Shown piece by piece: positions 8,492-18,278 of a stretch of DNA of 38,501 nucleotides (positions within the stretch are counted from its first letter, which is position 1; each line of letters starts with the position of its first letter). Under the pieces are notes generated by a model. It was not told the DNA's origin and searched no databases. It saw only the letters and a list, made by a program, of their open reading frames with translations. The stretch comes from an uncultured Photobacterium sp. (lineage in GTDB: Bacteria; Pseudomonadota; Gammaproteobacteria; Enterobacterales; Vibrionaceae), in NCBI GenBank assembly GCA_947039005.1, contig CAMQXY010000019.1, positions 1-38,501 on the forward strand, read 5' to 3'. The position numbers were made by a program, and so were the translations under genes.

Positions 8492-9025
8492 GTGACAACT
8501 ATTGTATCTGTTCGTCGTAACGACACAGTCGTAATTGCTGGTGATGGTCAAGTGTCACTTGGCAATACCGTAATGAAAGGCAACGCTCGCAAAGTTCGTC
8601 GTCTCTATAACGATAAAGTACTCGCTGGTTTTGCTGGCGGCACCGCTGATGCCTTTACTTTATTTGAGCGTTTCGAGCGTAAGTTAGAAATGCACCAAGG
8701 GCACTTATTAAAATCTGCCGTTGAGTTAGCCAAAGACTGGCGTACCGATCGTGCGCTACGTAAGCTAGAAGCGTTATTAGTGGTTGCCGATGAAACAGGC
8801 TCATTAATCATTACCGGTAATGGTGATGTGGTGCAACCGGAACATGATTTAGTTGCGATTGGTTCTGGCGGTAACTTCGCCCAAGCCGCAGCAATTGCAT
8901 TATTAGAAAATACTGATCTTAGCGCCCGTGAAATTGCTGAAAAAGCGTTAAATATTGCCGGTGATATTTGTGTGTTTACCAACCACAATCACACTATTGA
9001 AGAACTAAAAACTAAGTCTAAGTAA
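8492..9025 (+). CDS. hslV: ATP-dependent protease HslVU, peptidase subunit
   Basis: HslV is the proteasome-like peptidase chamber that degrades unfolded and regulatory proteins handed over by HslU in the cytoplasm. At 177 residues it matches the family length. Removal of the initiator exposes T2 ([11 protein letters not shown]), the N-terminal nucleophile. The AGDGQ and [21 protein letters not shown] segments are typical. Translation starts at GTG, with GAGG just upstream. hslU follows after 10 bases, and the pair is driven by the sigma-32 promoter at 8408. Confidence 0.98.
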   Translation: MTTIVSVRRNDTVVIAGDGQVSLGNTVMKGNARKVRRLYNDKVLAGFAGGTADAFTLFERFERKLEMHQGHLLKSAVELAKDWRTDRALRKLEALLVVADETGSLIITGNGDVVQPEHDLVAIGSGGNFAQAAAIALLENTDLSAREIAEKALNIAGDICVFTNHNHTIEELKTKSK

Positions 9026-9035
9026 GGAAGTTGCA

Positions 9036-10367
9036 ATGTCTGAGATGACTCCTCGCGAAATCGTTCACGAGCTTGACCGCCATATCATTGGTCAAGATAA
9101 AGCCAAGCGAGCGGTTGCAATTGCACTGCGTAACCGCTGGCGTCGTATGCAGCTTCCTGAAGAGCTGCGCGTAGAAGTAACCCCTAAAAATATTCTAATG
9201 ATTGGTCCAACAGGCGTCGGTAAAACTGAAATCGCCCGTCGTTTAGCGAAACTGGCTAATGCACCATTCATTAAAGTTGAAGCGACGAAATTTACTGAAG
9301 TGGGCTATGTCGGTAAAGAAGTCGAAACCATTATTCGCGATCTTACTGATGTCGCAGTAAAAATGGTCCACCAACAAGCAACAGAAAAAGTTCGTGTCCA
9401 TGCTGAAGAATTAGCAGAAGAACGTATTCTTGATGTGTTATTGCCACCCGCGCGTGATGCATGGGGACAAAACGAAGAAGCGCCAACAGAATCAACCACT
9501 CGTCAATCTTTCCGTAAGAAATTACGTGAAGGTAAACTTGATGATAAAGAAATCGAGATTGATATTGCGGCGTCACAAATGGGTGTTGAAATCATGGCAC
9601 CTCCTGGTATGGAAGAAATGACTAACCAGTTGCAAGGTATGTTCCAAAATCTTGCGGGTAACACCAGTAAAAAACGCAAAATGAAAATCAAAGATGCATT
9701 AAAAGCAGCAACCGAAGAAGAAGCCGCTAAACTGGTAAACCAAGAAGAACTTAAAGAACAAGCGATTTTCGCCGTTGAAAATAACGGTATCGTCTTTATT
9801 GATGAAATCGATAAGATCTGTAAGCGTGGTGAATCATCAGGTCCTGATGTTTCTCGTGAAGGTGTACAGCGCGACCTACTACCATTGGTTGAAGGCAGCA
9901 CGGTATCAACTAAACACGGTATGGTTAAAACAGACCACATCCTATTTATTGCTTCTGGTGCATTCCAAGTCGCTAAACCGTCAGATTTAATTCCAGAACT
10001 GCAAGGTCGTCTACCTATTCGTGTTGAGCTAGAAGCATTAACAAGTCACGACTTTAAACGTATTCTTACAGAGCCAAAAGCATCATTAACGCAACAATAC
10101 GTAGCGCTAATGGCGACAGAATCTGTTGATATCGAATTCAACGCAGAGGGTGTTAATAGCTTGGCTGAAGCAGCATGGCAGGTAAATGAGCGCACAGAAA
10201 ATATTGGTGCCCGCCGTTTATACACTGTTATGGAACGCCTAATGGAAGAAATTTCTTATGATGCTAGCGAAAAATCTGGCGAGAAATTCCTGATCGATGA
10301 TGCGTATGTACAAGCACGTCTAGGCGAATTTGTTGCCGATGAAGATCTCAGTCGCTTCATTCTATAA
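9036..10367 (+). CDS. hslU: ATP-dependent protease HslVU, ATPase subunit
   Basis: HslU is the AAA+ unfoldase that caps HslV and feeds it substrates. The product is 443 residues, the same as E. coli HslU. Walker [10 protein letters not shown] has K63 and T64; Walker B is IVFIDEID, followed by the sensor and C-terminal helical region with LSRFIL at the end, the tail that inserts into HslV. The acidic, variable middle around residues 140-220 is the I-domain. It lies 10 bases behind hslV with GGAAG before the ATG, and ends at a strong terminator. Confidence 0.98.
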   Translation: MSEMTPREIVHELDRHIIGQDKAKRAVAIALRNRWRRMQLPEELRVEVTPKNILMIGPTGVGKTEIARRLAKLANAPFIKVEATKFTEVGYVGKEVETIIRDLTDVAVKMVHQQATEKVRVHAEELAEERILDVLLPPARDAWGQNEEAPTESTTRQSFRKKLREGKLDDKEIEIDIAASQMGVEIMAPPGMEEMTNQLQGMFQNLAGNTSKKRKMKIKDALKAATEEEAAKLVNQEELKEQAIFAVENNGIVFIDEIDKICKRGESSGPDVSREGVQRDLLPLVEGSTVSTKHGMVKTDHILFIASGAFQVAKPSDLIPELQGRLPIRVELEALTSHDFKRILTEPKASLTQQYVALMATESVDIEFNAEGVNSLAEAAWQVNERTENIGARRLYTVMERLMEEISYDASEKSGEKFLIDDAYVQARLGEFVADEDLSRFIL

Positions 10368-10394
10368 TCTGCCCTAAAGACAGTTATTACTTCT

Positions 10395-10425
10395 AAAAAC
10401 GGTGCGTTTATCGCACCGTTTTTTT
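10395..10425 (+). terminator. hslVU rho-independent terminator
   Basis: CGGTGCG (10400-10406) pairs with CGCACCG (10412-10418) around TTTAT, with A-rich and T-rich flanks (T-run 10419-10425). Confidence 0.93.
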
Positions 10426-10515
10426 GTGCTTTAACAAACATTGCTGGGATAAATTTGCGCATGACCAAATTTACGCCATAATACCTTTTCAACATTCACT
10501 TTAAGTATCTAATTT

Positions 10516-11424
10516 ATGAACTCACCCTCTTCACTGACAATTTGGTTAGATGCCGCAAGACCAAAAACGTTACCCCTCGCCATCGCATCGATTGTATGTG
10601 GTAGTGCAGTAGCAAAATGGCATGGCAGTTTTTCTGCTAGCATTGCCGCACTCGCTTTATTAACGGCCCTGTTGTTGCAAATCCTATCTAACCTTGCCAA
10701 TGATTATGGCGACGCAGTTAAAGGCACCGACAATGATGATCGCCTTGGTCCACAGCGAGCAATGCAATCAGGTTTAGTGACCGCAGCAACAATGCGTAAA
10801 GCGATGATCATTAATATTATCCTTACCGCCATCAGTGGCTTAACCTTAATTTTGATCGCGTGTAAAAACCCCCATGATATTATTGGATTTTTAATACTGG
10901 GATTATTGGCAATTGCCGCTTCCATTGCCTATACCGTCGGTAATAAACCTTATGGTTATCGTGGCCTAGGTGATTTATCCGTGCTGATATTTTTTGGCTG
11001 GTTAGGCGTTGCTGGGACCTATTATTTACAAGCAGGTCAAATTGATTCATTGATCATGCTACCTGCAACAGCGTGTGGTTTATTAGCGGTTGGCGTGCTC
11101 AATATTAATAATTTGCGTGATATTGATAACGACAAAGCATGCGGCAAACAAACTTTAGTGGTGCGAATGGGTCCACTATGGGGTCGTAAATACCACCTCA
11201 TATTACTTTCTACGAGTGTGATATTTTTTAGCTTATTTGCGCTATTAGAAGTGAAGTCGATCTTTGGATGGTTATTTATTCTAAGTCTGCCACTACTGAT
11301 TAATCATGGCCGTCAGGTATACCGTTCTACCGATGGTGCCGCACTTAGACCCATGATGGCAACCATGGTTAAGTGTGCATTAATCACCAATCTTTTATTT
11401 GCGATTGGGATGATGCTAGCATAA
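10516..11424 (+). CDS. menA: 1,4-dihydroxy-2-naphthoate polyprenyltransferase
   Basis: MenA attaches the polyprenyl side chain to dihydroxynaphthoate, the membrane step of menaquinone synthesis for anaerobic respiration. The 302 residues contain about eight or nine hydrophobic helices. The first UbiA-family aspartate motif is NDYGDAVKGTDNDDR (about 62-76), and the second is NNLRDIDNDKACGKQT. Length and motifs fit MenA rather than UbiA. It follows hslU as in E. coli. In E. coli rraA comes next; here zapB follows directly, on the other strand. Confidence 0.95.
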   Translation: MNSPSSLTIWLDAARPKTLPLAIASIVCGSAVAKWHGSFSASIAALALLTALLLQILSNLANDYGDAVKGTDNDDRLGPQRAMQSGLVTAATMRKAMIINIILTAISGLTLILIACKNPHDIIGFLILGLLAIAASIAYTVGNKPYGYRGLGDLSVLIFFGWLGVAGTYYLQAGQIDSLIMLPATACGLLAVGVLNINNLRDIDNDKACGKQTLVVRMGPLWGRKYHLILLSTSVIFFSLFALLEVKSIFGWLFILSLPLLINHGRQVYRSTDGAALRPMMATMVKCALITNLLFAIGMMLA

Positions 11425-11477
11425 ATAAAACATCGGCTCGGCATATCACTCTCTTGAGAATGGTATACCAAGCCGAT
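11425..11477 (-). terminator. Imperfect hairpin between menA and zapB, probable zapB terminator
   Basis: ATCGGCT (11432-11438) pairs with AGCCGAT (11471-11477), and the stem continues with a few mismatches towards a small loop near 11454. On the minus strand it is followed by a T-rich tail (complement of 11425-11430), which suits zapB. Its use for menA is unclear because no T-run lies on the plus side. Confidence 0.6.
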
Positions 11478-11501
11478 AATCGTATTAAAATAAATACGCG
11501 A

Positions 11502-11744
11502 TTATTCTACGCTATCCATTTTACCTAGTAGCATACGTACGCGCTCTTGCCATACATTATGCTCACCACGTAGTGCTTCGTTATCTTGAACAAGACTCTC
11601 ACGACCAGAGCGTAGTTCTTGTGCTTCCATAGCTAGGCTATCATTTTTTTCTTTTAGTTCATCAATTTCCATTTGTAGCAAAGAAATTGAATCCACAGCC
11701 ATTTGAACTTTGGCTTCCAATTTTTCCAACATTTCTAGAGACAT
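11502..11744 (-). CDS. zapB: Cell division protein ZapB
   Basis: ZapB is a small coiled-coil protein that stabilises the FtsZ ring through ZapA and links it to the chromosome terminus. The 80-residue product is almost all heptad-rich helix and matches E. coli ZapB ([39 protein letters not shown]). The frame is open to 11768, but the ATG at 11744 is chosen because an AGGTGA ribosome site lies 5 bases upstream and the family starts MSLE. It neighbours glpF as in E. coli. Confidence 0.95.
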   Translation of the reverse strand: MSLEMLEKLEAKVQMAVDSISLLQMEIDELKEKNDSLAMEAQELRSGRESLVQDNEALRGEHNVWQERVRMLLGKMDSVE

Positions 11745-12343
11745 ATTGTTCACCTGATCTATGCCCATATGTTTACCTTAACAATTCAAGATAAGCACTA
11801 CGAGCAGGGTTAAATGCATATTTGCCTGTTATTCTAACGAGGCAATGACTTGCTGACATCTACATTTCTATTGCTTTAGCTCAAATGAATGAAAATCATA
11901 CAAGTCTGATATAAATTTTGCAAAGTAAGCCAATATCCGCTTTATTTCATCATAAAACACCGCAAAATTGACCGTCTATTTAGCCAATAATACCTGCCAT
12001 GTAATGACAATAACGTCTGTTAGTACTTTGCGATACATAATTTAACAACTGCGAACTTTCTCAAATTTTGCATCACATTACCATGATAATTTAGCGCCGC
12101 TATTTTATATTTCCTCGTTGCAGCAAAGACCCACAACGAGAACCTATCGCTAGTGTCACAATCTATGATCTCACCACGACTAGCACAACAATAAAAAACC
12201 ACAAAACGCTCACTTTAGAAAATAATTTATGCTCGAACGCACATTTTTGAGCCGTTATGATTTTAAAAAAAAGCAACTATTGTAAATTATCGAGCATAAG
12301 AATAACGAAACACCCTACATAAACCATCAAAAGGACTGACAAT
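11745..12343. other. zapB-glpF intergenic region
   Basis: This 599-base AT-rich stretch must hold the zapB and glpFK promoters. I see GlpR-like half-sites at 12227-12299 (separate entry) and a small hairpin CTCGTTG/CAACGAG (12114-12120, 12134-12140). No open frame looks coding, and I found no convincing CRP site. A small RNA cannot be excluded by eye. Confidence 0.5.
12227..12299. promoter_or_regulatory. Putative GlpR operators upstream of glpFK
   Basis: ATGCTCGAACGCACAT (12229-12244) reads as a 16-base operator whose halves, ATGCTCGA and (reverse) ATGTGCGT, each differ little from the GlpR half-site ATGTTCGW. A second half-site, TCGAGCAT, lies at 12290-12297. TTATGCTCGA (12227-12236) and TCGAGCATAA (12290-12299) are perfect 10-base inverted copies. 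GlpR repression of glpFK is known in E. coli; the assignment here is by similarity. Confidence 0.6.
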
Positions 12344-13195
12344 ATGACAAGTTCAAAACCCAATGCACTCGTCGGTGAATGTTTTGCAGAATTTATCGGT
12401 ACTGGACTACTGATATTTTTTGGTGTCGGCTGTGTCGCAGCAATGAAATTAACCGGAGCTGATTTTGGTCAATGGGAAATAAGCATTATGTGGGGGCTTG
12501 GCGTTGCCATTGCTATTTATGTGACCGCAGGCGTTTCAGGGGCGCATTTAAATCCAGCTGTGACCATCGCGTTAGCCTGCTTTCATGGCTTTAATAAGCG
12601 TAAAGTTTTACCGTATATTATGGCGCAGATATTGGGTGCTTTCGCCGCAGCAGCGTTAATTTATAGCTTATACAACAACTTATTTACAGATTATGAGACC
12701 AGTCATAATATTGTCCGTGGCACCGTAGCGAGCCTTGATACCGCCTCCATTTTTTCAACCTATCCTCATCCCTCTTTAAGTTTTGGTGGCGCATTTGCGG
12801 TTGAATTCACGATTACAGCAGTATTAATGTTCGCTATCTTAGCTATTGGTGATGATAAAAATGGTGCCCCTCGTGGCGCAATGGGTCCATTACTGATTGG
12901 TTTATTGATTGCAGTAATTGGCGGATCTCTTGGTCCACTAACGGGCTTTGCAATGAATCCTGCGCGTGATTTTGGTCCTAAACTACTGACTTTCTTTGCA
13001 GGTTGGGACAATATCGCACTGACTGGCGCTAAAGATATCCCTTACTTTATCGTACCCATTCTAGCCCCTATTTGTGGTGCTCTGTTTGGTGGCTGGGCAT
13101 ATCCAAAATTAATTGGAATTTACCTGCCAGGTAACAAATGTACTCTGCCTAATAAATGCGAAGGTAATACTGATACACCAAAGGTTGAAGCGTAA
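12344..13195 (+). CDS. glpF: Glycerol uptake facilitator (aquaglyceroporin)
   Basis: GlpF is a six-helix channel of the MIP family that lets glycerol cross the inner membrane by diffusion. The 283 residues match the family length. The two pore motifs are NPA at 70-72 (GAHLNPAVT) and NPAR at 205-208 (GFAMNPARDFGP); the arginine and the D after it are the glycerol-channel signature rather than that of a pure water channel. AAGGA precedes the ATG. glpK follows after 91 bases, which traps incoming glycerol by phosphorylation. Control by GlpR is suggested by the half-sites upstream. Confidence 0.97.
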   Translation: MTSSKPNALVGECFAEFIGTGLLIFFGVGCVAAMKLTGADFGQWEISIMWGLGVAIAIYVTAGVSGAHLNPAVTIALACFHGFNKRKVLPYIMAQILGAFAAAALIYSLYNNLFTDYETSHNIVRGTVASLDTASIFSTYPHPSLSFGGAFAVEFTITAVLMFAILAIGDDKNGAPRGAMGPLLIGLLIAVIGGSLGPLTGFAMNPARDFGPKLLTFFAGWDNIALTGAKDIPYFIVPILAPICGALFGGWAYPKLIGIYLPGNKCTLPNKCEGNTDTPKVEA

Positions 13196-13209
13196 TATTT
13201 TATCCAGCA

Positions 13210-13248
13210 ATAAGCTCTAGGGGTCAGTAACCACGTCTCTTAGCTTAT
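13210..13248 (+). other. Possible intercistronic hairpin between glpF and glpK
   Basis: ATAAGCT (13210-13216) and AGCTTAT (13242-13248) are perfect 7-base inverted arms. It has no T-run, so it might stabilise or process the glpF message rather than end it. Weak support. Confidence 0.3.
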
Positions 13249-13286
13249 ATCTACTCTACTATAATAAAGATAACGAGGAACGCATC

Positions 13287-14810
13287 ATGACTACTGAACG
13301 AAAATATATTGTGGCACTTGATCAAGGGACAACCAGCTCTCGTGCAGTGGTGCTCGATCACAATGCCAATATCGTTTGTTCGTCACAACGTGAATTTACG
13401 CAAATCTACCCTAAAGCGGGCTGGGTTGAGCATGATCCTCTGGAAATTTACGCCACCCAAAGTTCGACCATGGTTGAAGCCTTAGCCAAAGCGGGTATTC
13501 GCAGTGATCAAGTGGCCGCGATTGGTATTACCAACCAACGTGAAACCACCATTGTTTGGAATAAAAAAACCGGTAAGCCTGTTTATAACGCTATCGTGTG
13601 GCAATGTCGTCGCACCGCTGACATGTGTGAAGAATTAAAACAACAAGGTCTAACTGACTATATCCGTGAAGCCACAGGGTTAGTGGTTGACCCGTACTTT
13701 TCAGGCACCAAGGTTAAATGGATCCTTGATAACGTTGAAGGCGCACGTGAGCAAGCTGAAGCGGGTGAATTATTATTTGGTACCGTCGATACTTGGCTAA
13801 TTTGGAAAATGACCCAAGGTCGAGTATTTGTTACTGACTACACCAATGCTTCCCGCACCATGTTATTTAATATCAACACCTTGCAATGGGATGAGAAACT
13901 ACTTACAGCACTGAATATTCCACTGTCAATGATGCCAGAAGTAAGATCTTCATCTGAAGTTTATGGCCAAACCAATATCGGTGGTAAAGGCGGTACCCGT
14001 ATTCCTATCGCGGGTATTGCAGGAGACCAACAAGCAGCTCTCTTTGGTCAAATGTGTGTCTCTGCAGGACAAGCTAAAAATACCTATGGTACTGGTTGTT
14101 TCTTGCTAATGAACACCGGTAAAGAAAAAGTCACCTCCCAGAATGGCTTACTCACCACACTCGCTTGTGGTCCTAAAGGCGATGTTGCTTACGCGCTTGA
14201 AGGTGCCGTATTTATGGGTGGCGCTTCAATTCAATGGCTACGTGATGAAGTAAAACTGCTCAGTGATGCTAACGATTCCGAATACTTTGCAGAAAAAGTC
14301 GGCAGTGCTAACGGGGTGTATGTTGTTCCCGCCTTTACCGGTTTAGGCGCACCTTATTGGGACCCGTATGCCCGTGGCGCGATTGTCGGTTTAACTCGCG
14401 GGGTTAATTCAAATCATATTATTCGTGCCACCCTTGAAAGTGTCGCTTACCAAACCCGTGATGTGCTTGATGCGATGCAAGCCGATTCTGGGATTAAACT
14501 CGATATATTGCGTGTCGATGGTGGCGCAGTTGCCAATAACTTCTTAATGCAATTCCAATCTGATATTTTAGCGACTGAAGTTCACCGCCCAGTCGTTACT
14601 GAAGTTACGGCACTGGGTGCGGCTTACCTTGCTGGTCTGGCGATTGGTTTTTGGGACAGCATTGATGAACTCAAACATAAGTCACAATTAGATCGTAGTT
14701 TCACCCCTTGTGGCGACGACAAAAAACGTAACCGTCGTTACCGCGGCTGGCAACGTGCGGTTGAGTGCGCTAAAGGTTGGGCATTTGATGAAGAGGATGA
14801 CGACGAATAA
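13287..14810 (+). CDS. glpK: Glycerol kinase
   Basis: GlpK phosphorylates glycerol to glycerol-3-phosphate, committing it to catabolism or lipid synthesis. The 507 residues compare with 502 in E. coli. The FGGY-family phosphate loop DQGTTSSRA is at 12-20, and the C-terminal signature [16 protein letters not shown] lies in the later third, followed by [13 protein letters not shown]. The C-terminus ends in an acidic tail (DEEDDDE). CGAGGAA precedes the ATG. It sits behind glpF, and a strong terminator separates it from glpX. Confidence 0.98.
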   Translation: MTTERKYIVALDQGTTSSRAVVLDHNANIVCSSQREFTQIYPKAGWVEHDPLEIYATQSSTMVEALAKAGIRSDQVAAIGITNQRETTIVWNKKTGKPVYNAIVWQCRRTADMCEELKQQGLTDYIREATGLVVDPYFSGTKVKWILDNVEGAREQAEAGELLFGTVDTWLIWKMTQGRVFVTDYTNASRTMLFNINTLQWDEKLLTALNIPLSMMPEVRSSSEVYGQTNIGGKGGTRIPIAGIAGDQQAALFGQMCVSAGQAKNTYGTGCFLLMNTGKEKVTSQNGLLTTLACGPKGDVAYALEGAVFMGGASIQWLRDEVKLLSDANDSEYFAEKVGSANGVYVVPAFTGLGAPYWDPYARGAIVGLTRGVNSNHIIRATLESVAYQTRDVLDAMQADSGIKLDILRVDGGAVANNFLMQFQSDILATEVHRPVVTEVTALGAAYLAGLAIGFWDSIDELKHKSQLDRSFTPCGDDKKRNRRYRGWQRAVECAKGWAFDEEDDDE

Positions 14811-14830
14811 TCGTATTTAATAATGCTTAG

Positions 14831-14858
14831 GGTCTGCTCGTAATAGCAGACCTTTTTT
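14831..14858 (+). terminator. glpFK rho-independent terminator
   Basis: GGTCTGCT (14831-14838) pairs with AGCAGACC (14845-14852) around a 6-base loop, followed by six T. glpX is therefore probably transcribed mainly from its own promoter. Confidence 0.93.
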
Positions 14859-15017
14859 ATTTGCTCGCCACGATATAATGCTGATTGTATTGCGTTAGAT
14901 CATCAACCCATGGCGTTGACAATCTAATTTCCCACCGTGTTAACAAGCCAATTATGCTAGAATTTACGCTGAATTTTTACACCCTTGCACCCACCCATTT
15001 CTATATTTGGAGTTATC

Positions 15018-16025
15018 ATGAAAGGCGATTTAGCAATAGCATTTGCTCGTGTTACCGAAGGCGCAGCCCTTGCAGGTCACAAATGGTTAGGCCGTGGCGA
15101 TAAAATTGCGGCTGACAATGCGGCGGTAGAAGTGATGCGTACCCTGCTTAACCACACCAATATTAATGGCGAGATTGTTATTGGTGAAGGTGAAATCGAC
15201 GAAGCACCGATGCTTTATATTGGTGAGCACGTGGGTTGTGGTGGTTGTGCGGTTGATATTGCTGTCGATCCAATTGAAGGCACACGCATGACCGCAATGG
15301 GGCAAAATAATGCCCTTGCTGTACTGGCTGCGGGGGAAAAAGGTAGCCTGCTAAAAGCCCCTGATATGTACATGGAGAAATTGGTGGTAGGCCCACAAGC
15401 AAAAGGCGTTATCGATCTTGATAAGCCATTAGCGGATAACTTTGCGGCTATTGCTAACGCGCTTAATAAGCCAGTAAGTGAACTTGTCGTTACTATTCTC
15501 GCTAAACCTCGTCATGATCAATTAATCACTGAAATGCATACCATGGGTGTGCGCGTATTTGCCTTCCCTGATGGTGATGTTGCCGCCTCTATTCTTACTT
15601 GCATCCCTGAAAGTGATGTTGATGTGATGTATTGCATTGGTGGCGCACCTGAAGGTGTTGTTTCTGCTGCCGCTATTCGCGCATTAGGTGGCGACATGCA
15701 AGGCCGTTTACTGCCTCGTCACCATGTAAAAGGTGATACTGAAGAAAATCGCCGCTTAGGTGAGATGGAAATCCGTCGTTGTGCAGAAATGGGCATTGAA
15801 CCAAACAAATTATTGCGTCTTGAAGACATGGCGCGCAGTAATGATGTGATCTTTGCCGGTACGGGTATCACTAAGGGTGATTTAGTTGAAGGTATTCAAC
15901 GTCAAGGTAATATGGCGACCACGGAAACGCTATTGATCAGCGGTAAATGCGGCACCATGCGTCGTATAAAGTCAACTTATGACCTTACCCGTCAAGATGA
16001 AGCGGTTAAGCAACATACGCTATAA
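15018..16025 (+). CDS. glpX: Fructose-1,6-bisphosphatase class II
   Basis: GlpX removes the 1-phosphate of fructose-1,6-bisphosphate in gluconeogenesis, for example during growth on glycerol. The 335 residues compare with 336 in E. coli. Metal and substrate motifs GEGEIDEAPML and DPIEGTRMTAMGQ, and the IGGAPEGVVSAAA segment, are intact. The frame extends upstream to 14985, but ATG 15018 (MKGDLAIAF) has a GGAG ribosome site and matches the family N-terminus. It lies behind glpK as in E. coli glpFKX, but with a terminator between. Confidence 0.96.
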   Translation: MKGDLAIAFARVTEGAALAGHKWLGRGDKIAADNAAVEVMRTLLNHTNINGEIVIGEGEIDEAPMLYIGEHVGCGGCAVDIAVDPIEGTRMTAMGQNNALAVLAAGEKGSLLKAPDMYMEKLVVGPQAKGVIDLDKPLADNFAAIANALNKPVSELVVTILAKPRHDQLITEMHTMGVRVFAFPDGDVAASILTCIPESDVDVMYCIGGAPEGVVSAAAIRALGGDMQGRLLPRHHVKGDTEENRRLGEMEIRRCAEMGIEPNKLLRLEDMARSNDVIFAGTGITKGDLVEGIQRQGNMATTETLLISGKCGTMRRIKSTYDLTRQDEAVKQHTL

Positions 16026-16043
16026 CGCTCTACTACCAACCAT

Positions 16044-16069
16044 AAAAAATGCACTGCGGTGCATTTTTT
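16044..16069 (+). terminator. glpX rho-independent terminator
   Basis: AAAAAATGCAC (16044-16054) and GTGCATTTTTT (16059-16069) are perfect 11-base arms around TGCG. Confidence 0.92.
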
Positions 16070-16241
16070 ATATCAACCATCAAATCACCCTCGCCTTGAT
16101 TCATCTCTCTTTCTGCATGCTATTACAACCATTCTTAAATCTAAGAAGTCCTACTTTTAACTCATTATTATATTGTAAAGATATTGCTTTATTTAATAAG
16201 CTGATCCCATAATATAATAAGAGCAACAATGATGACTGATT

Positions 16242-16859
16242 ATGAAAACTATCGAAAAAATTCTCTATCACATCAAATGTGATGGGCCTGTTACCGCTAA
16301 AGTGTTAGCCGACAAATTCCAATTAACCACCATGGGGATCCGTCAACACTTACAAGCAATGGAAGAACAAGGTTTAGTTGATTCTTATGACGTAAAAGTG
16401 AAAATCGGACGCCCAACCCGCCATTGGCAACTCACGTCTCAGGGTCACCACCGTTTTAGTGATCATCATGGCGATCTTGCGGTACAAACACTGGATGCAG
16501 TAAGCGACTTATTCGGTCAGCAAGGGCTACAAGCCATCATTGCTCAACGTGAACAACAAACATTACATCACTATCAAGCTGCCATTGCTGATTGTTCTGA
16601 TTTAAAAAGCAAGCTCGTCACACTGACTGAGTTACGCCAGCATGATGGCTATATGGCAGAACTTATTTGTGACGATAATGGCTTTTTATTAGTTGAAAAT
16701 CATTGCCCTATTTGTCTTGCTGCCAGTCATTGCCCATCACTTTGTCACTCTGAGCTGGCTATTTTTCAACAATTATTAGGCGAGAACACCTTCATCCAAC
16801 GTCAAGAACACATTATTACAGGCCAAAGGCGCTGTGCTTATCGAATAACATCCAAATAA
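16242..16859 (+). CDS. Winged-helix regulator with cysteine cluster (SufR-like, COG2345 type)
   Basis: The 205-residue protein begins with a winged helix-turn-helix (about 6-60: VTAKVLADKFQLTTMGIRQH, then the GRPTR wing). The C-terminal half carries C155, C158, C164, C168 and, near the end, C198 (NHCPICLAASHC...RRC). C155-x12-C168 plus a distal cysteine recalls the Fe-S ligands of SufR-type repressors. I infer a redox or Fe-S sensor, not a proven one. It ends 13 bases before fpr, so the two form an operon, and fpr is its obvious target. E. coli has no such gene between glpX and fpr. The ribosome site for ATG 16242 is poor. Confidence 0.8.
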   Translation: MKTIEKILYHIKCDGPVTAKVLADKFQLTTMGIRQHLQAMEEQGLVDSYDVKVKIGRPTRHWQLTSQGHHRFSDHHGDLAVQTLDAVSDLFGQQGLQAIIAQREQQTLHHYQAAIADCSDLKSKLVTLTELRQHDGYMAELICDDNGFLLVENHCPICLAASHCPSLCHSELAIFQQLLGENTFIQRQEHIITGQRRCAYRITSK

Positions 16860-16872
16860 CGAGGAGGCCACT

Positions 16873-17616
16873 ATGGCTGATTGGATCCCTGCACAAGTTA
16901 TTGCTAACCGTCACTGGAACCAAGACTTATTCAGTTTATCGCTACGAGCGAATATTGAACCGTTTAAAGCGGGGCAATTCACCAAGCTCGGAATAATGAT
17001 CGGTGATAACTTGATCCAACGTGCCTACTCGTTTGTTAACCCGCCCCAACACACTGATATTGAAATTTATGCAACTCGCGTTGCTGATGGGCTTCTATCA
17101 CCACGATTACATGCTTTGCAAGAAGGTGATACTGTCCAAATATCTGCCCGAGCCAGCGGCTTTTTCACCCTTGATGAAGTCGCGACCAGTCAGCACTTAT
17201 GGTTATTTGCCACAGGCACCGCAATTGGACCTTATTTGTCGATCTTGGGTCAAAAAGAGGTGTGGCATAAATACCGTAAAATTATTCTTATTCATGCCGT
17301 ACGCTATGCCGCCGATCTGAGCTATCAAGCTGAAATCAGTGCCCTTAAACAACAGTATGGCGATCAACTCATTGTGCAGCCCTTTGTTAGCCGTGAGCCT
17401 GCGCCACTATGCTTAACTGGACGAATACCACAAGCGATTGCTGATGGTTTATTAGAGCGTCATGTGGGCTTATATTTAAGTGCTGAACATAGCCAAGTCA
17501 TGCTGTGTGGTAATCCACAAATGGTACGAGATACTAAAGCGATACTAGAAGCGAAAGGACTGGCTAAAAACCTGCGGCGTAAGCCCGGTCAAATTACCAT
17601 GGAGCATTACTGGTAA
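16873..17616 (+). CDS. fpr: Ferredoxin/flavodoxin-NADP(+) reductase
   Basis: Fpr is a flavoenzyme moving electrons between NADPH and ferredoxin or flavodoxin, supporting Fe-S enzymes and oxidative-stress defence. The 247 residues match E. coli Fpr (248). FAD-binding RAYSFVN is at 50-56; the NADP pocket FATGTAIGPYLSIL begins at about 112; VMLCGNPQMV follows; the C-terminus EHYW ends in the aromatic residue that stacks on the flavin. GAGGAGG is a very strong ribosome site. It is cotranscribed with the SufR-like regulator upstream. Confidence 0.96.
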   Translation: MADWIPAQVIANRHWNQDLFSLSLRANIEPFKAGQFTKLGIMIGDNLIQRAYSFVNPPQHTDIEIYATRVADGLLSPRLHALQEGDTVQISARASGFFTLDEVATSQHLWLFATGTAIGPYLSILGQKEVWHKYRKIILIHAVRYAADLSYQAEISALKQQYGDQLIVQPFVSREPAPLCLTGRIPQAIADGLLERHVGLYLSAEHSQVMLCGNPQMVRDTKAILEAKGLAKNLRRKPGQITMEHYW

Positions 17617-17656
17617 TTGAATCTTGAATAATTAATCAGCATTGACAGTTAACATT

Positions 17657-17682
17657 ATTGAGCCTGAACAAGCGGGCTCAAT
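17657..17682 (+). other. Hairpin after fpr, no T-run
   Basis: ATTGAGCC (17657-17664) pairs with GGCTCAAT (17675-17682) around a 10-base loop. No T-run follows on either strand, so termination here is doubtful; it may protect the message end. Confidence 0.4.
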
Positions 17683-17759
17683 CACCACAGTGATATCAAC
17701 ACCCACCACTGCTATCGACTATCATTATAGAAGGAAGGAATCAAACCAAGGAATAGCGA

Positions 17760-18056
17760 ATGCAATCACTGCCTGATTTTGACCAACTGATGCAACTCGC
17801 CGCAACAGACCCCCAACAATTTGAAGTATTGCGCCAGCGGTTAATTGAACAAACCATTGCTCAAGCCAGCCCAAGTATGCAACCACGATTACGGGCTCAA
17901 CAAAGTCATATTGATCGACTCATTAGCCACGCGAAAAACCCACTTCACGCCAACATCTTGTTACAACAAGAATTACAACGTCAATTACAGCGTTTCAACC
18001 AAGCACTCCAATCACCATCGCTGCTACAACAAGCTAAAATACTGCCATTAAAATGA
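17760..18056 (+). CDS. DUF3135 family protein, function unknown
   Basis: This 98-residue, glutamine-rich, all-helical protein (LPDFDQLMQLAATDPQQFE at the start, then ERLI/RLRAQQSHIDRL) fits the DUF3135 family found in gammaproteobacteria near tpiA. It has no signal peptide or membrane helix and no recognisable catalytic motif. An AAGGA ribosome site stands before the ATG, which supports it as a real gene. No function is claimed. The 222 bases to tpiA suggest a separate tpiA promoter. Confidence 0.75.
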   Translation: MQSLPDFDQLMQLAATDPQQFEVLRQRLIEQTIAQASPSMQPRLRAQQSHIDRLISHAKNPLHANILLQQELQRQLQRFNQALQSPSLLQQAKILPLK

Positions 18057-18278
18057 TGAAATCAACGCTTACCCAAGATGGACAATTCCGCCAAAATGTT
18101 ACAAAAAAGCGACAAAAAACCGCATATATTGAAATGATTTTCTATTTGTAGTTCACTTTTTGTCTTGAAAAGGGTACAACCAAACACATTAATGATTTTG
18201 AACAGTAAAAATTCAGTTACGACTGGTATATTTTTACGTCGTTAAGTTAATTACATCATTTTAATTTGGAGAAAAACT

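Noticed and set aside
8605..8988. 127-codon minus frame opposite hslV
   Set aside because: It is the mirror of the hslV reading frame, with no ribosome site or recognisable protein.
9503..9940. 145-codon minus frame opposite hslU
   Set aside because: Serine-rich shadow of a well-supported gene; no independent evidence.
12061..12180. CRP sites before glpF
   Set aside because: Some TCACA half-sites occur, but none has a TGTGA partner at the right six-base spacing.
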